DNA of 64,000 nt, taken from NCBI RefSeq assembly GCF_047250385.1, contig NZ_JBLBVM010000056.1:186001-250000 (forward strand), read 5' to 3'. Under the pieces are notes generated by a model. That model was not told the origin of the DNA, did not search any database, and was given only the letters and a program-made list of their open reading frames with translations. Both the position numbers and the translations under genes were made by a program. Positions 62,886-64,000 of the stretch are shown here, piece after piece. This DNA comes from Glaciecola sp047250385. Lineage in GTDB: Bacteria; Pseudomonadota; Gammaproteobacteria; Enterobacterales; Alteromonadaceae. Positions within the stretch are counted from its first letter, which is position 1; each line of letters opens with the position of its first letter.

Positions 62886-64000
62886 TTAACCTTGATAAAA
62901 ATGCTCTGCGTCCATCTGCATTAGGTTTTCTGAGCCAGAGTTGATGGCTGAAACTAATGATCTAGTGCGCGTTAACATCCTATCAAAATAGAATTTAGCA
63001 GTTTGTAATTTGGCATTGTAGAAATCAACTTCACTGCTTCCTTCGTCAATTTTTTGCTGAGCGACGACAGCCATTCTTAACCAAAAATAACCAACCGTAA
63101 CGTAACCAGAATACATTAAGTAGTCTACCGAAGCTGCGCCTAGCTCATCTGGGTTGGATGCCGCAGAAACGCCAATGTCTTGAGTCATTTGTAACCACTC
63201 ATCAACATGGGATTCAATCGCATTTGACCAATGGTTGAACTGTTGCTTGTCACGAATAGTTGCACAGTACCCTTTAATCTCAGAAGTAAAAACGTTTAGT
63301 AATTCTCCCTTAGAGCCCATGATTTTACGTGCTAATAAATCAATGGCTTGAATACCCGTTGTGCCTTCATACATCGTGCAAATACGGGTATCACGAGCTA
63401 GCTGCTCCATGCCCCACTCTTTAATGTAACCGTGTCCGCCGTATACTTGCATTCCGTAACTGGTGGTTTCTTGCGCAGTTTCTGTTAAGAAAGCTTTTAC
63501 AATTGGTGTGAGTAAAGCAAGCTTAGCTTCTGCTAACTGTTTATTTTCTGGCGATTGATCATGCTGAGAAACGTCGACTAATTGCATGCAATAAAGTGCT
63601 AGTGCTCTATTACCTTCGCGAAACGCTTTCTGTGTTAGTAGCATGCGACGAACATCAGGATGAACGATAATGGGATCGGCTGGGCCATCAGGATTTTTTA
63701 CCCCAGTCATAGAACGAAATTGTGTTCTGTCTTGGGCGTAGGCCAAGGCACCTTGAAATGCCGCCTCAGTAGCTGACAAACCTTCAACACCCGTGCCTAT
63801 TCTTGCCATGTTCATAAACACAAACATACAATTTAAACCGCGATTGGGTTCACCAATCAAAGTAGCTTTGGCTGAGTCGAAGTTGATCACGCACGTTGCG
63901 CTAGCTTTGATTCCCATTTTATGTTCGATAGAGCCACATTTAACTGCGTTGCGGTCGGTAATGTTACCCTCTGCATCGACATTAAACTTAGGTATCGCGA
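62886..64000 (-). CDS. Acyl-CoA dehydrogenase (DmdC-like, with C-terminal domain), 5' end cut by window edge
   Basis: The frame is open to the right edge of the window, so the ATG at 63917 is internal and the start lies outside; about 371 codons are visible. The middle part has MNMARIGTGVEGLSATEAA, then GMQVYGGHGYIKEWGMEQLARD, and the catalytic Glu with FAD-binding loop MYEGTTGIQAID. A ~150-residue C-terminal extension follows, as in long acyl-CoA dehydrogenases such as DmdC (3-methylmercaptopropionyl-CoA dehydrogenase). The exact acyl-CoA substrate is not evident. Beta-oxidation role is likely. Confidence 0.9.
   Translation of the reverse strand, partial: AIPKFNVDAEGNITDRNAVKCGSIEHKMGIKASATCVINFDSAKATLIGEPNRGLNCMFVFMNMARIGTGVEGLSATEAAFQGALAYAQDRTQFRSMTGVKNPDGPADPIIVHPDVRRMLLTQKAFREGNRALALYCMQLVDVSQHDQSPENKQLAEAKLALLTPIVKAFLTETAQETTSYGMQVYGGHGYIKEWGMEQLARDTRICTMYEGTTGIQAIDLLARKIMGSKGELLNVFTSEIKGYCATIRDKQQFNHWSNAIESHVDEWLQMTQDIGVSAASNPDELGAASVDYLMYSGYVTVGYFWLRMAVVAQQKIDEGSSEVDFYNAKLQTAKFYFDRMLTRTRSLVSAINSGSENLMQMDAEHFYQG

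Overview
The window looks like a chromosomal segment of an AT-rich marine gammaproteobacterium, most likely of the Alteromonadales (Alteromonas/Glaciecola/Colwellia-like). The reasons are gene orders shared with that class (yffB-dapE, gcvA-ygdD-rlmM, divergent ppsA/ppsR, ratAB beside smpB-ssrA, rimP-nusA-infB-rbfA-truB-rpsO), a tmRNA tag reading ANDENYALAA, a stand-alone second-type EF-G, several c-di-GMP proteins and a TonB-dependent receptor. The species assignment is inference. I see no insertion sequences, prophage, CRISPR array, rRNA or plasmid genes. Most of the window is core genome.

Layout. 1-5.1 kb: a hybrid histidine kinase (cut by the left edge) overlapping a REC-GGDEF-EAL protein. 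5.1-10.4 kb: a patatin-like lipase, the yffB-dapE-M15 peptidase-small membrane protein operon, and an astE-HIT pair. 10.4-16.3 kb: a GGDEF-EAL protein and the glycogen genes glgP and pgm. 16.4-20.4 kb: a MoxR-DUF58-transglutaminase operon. 20.6-25.9 kb: fusA (EF-G2), then gcvA-ygdD-rlmM and a small exported protein. 26-33.7 kb: a YdiJ-type FAD/Fe-S dehydrogenase, two small genes, and ppsA divergent from ppsR. 33.7-37.2 kb: ratA-ratB, smpB, an Old Yellow Enzyme homologue and the tmRNA gene. 37.2-40.9 kb: an accessory-looking quinone/aromatic detoxification operon (doxX, glutathionyl-hydroquinone reductase, extradiol dioxygenase) with a divergent LysR regulator, followed by a tRNA/tmRNA-like relic and a strong terminator. 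41.1-45.9 kb: a sensory island of a Tat-exported solute-binding protein, a TorS-like hybrid kinase and a second periplasmic binding protein. 45.9-49.9 kb: a type IV pilin-like protein, a PAS-GGDEF-EAL protein and a coiled-coil membrane protein. 50-56.6 kb: the translation operon rimP-nusA-infB-rbfA-truB-rpsO. 56.9-64 kb: phhB, initiator tRNA, a YqiA-like hydrolase, a TonB receptor, a MaoC dehydratase, a LysR regulator and an acyl-CoA dehydrogenase cut by the right edge.

How the parts may work together. Three GGDEF/EAL proteins and two hybrid kinases make second-messenger and phosphorelay signalling prominent. The most unusual grouping is 41.1-45.9 kb: binding proteins sit with a sensor kinase but no transporter, which suggests a periplasmic sensing system. 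The 37-41 kb block lies directly behind the tmRNA gene and ends in a sequence resembling a tmRNA/tRNA 3' end, consistent with a small old island. Several operons contain internal intrinsic terminators (in the rimP leader, between infB and rbfA, between doxX and the reductase gene). Three short tandem repeat arrays of different sequence lie in noncoding DNA. Several real starts are TTG or GTG (rimP, ydiJ, ppsA, ppsR, yffB, HIT).
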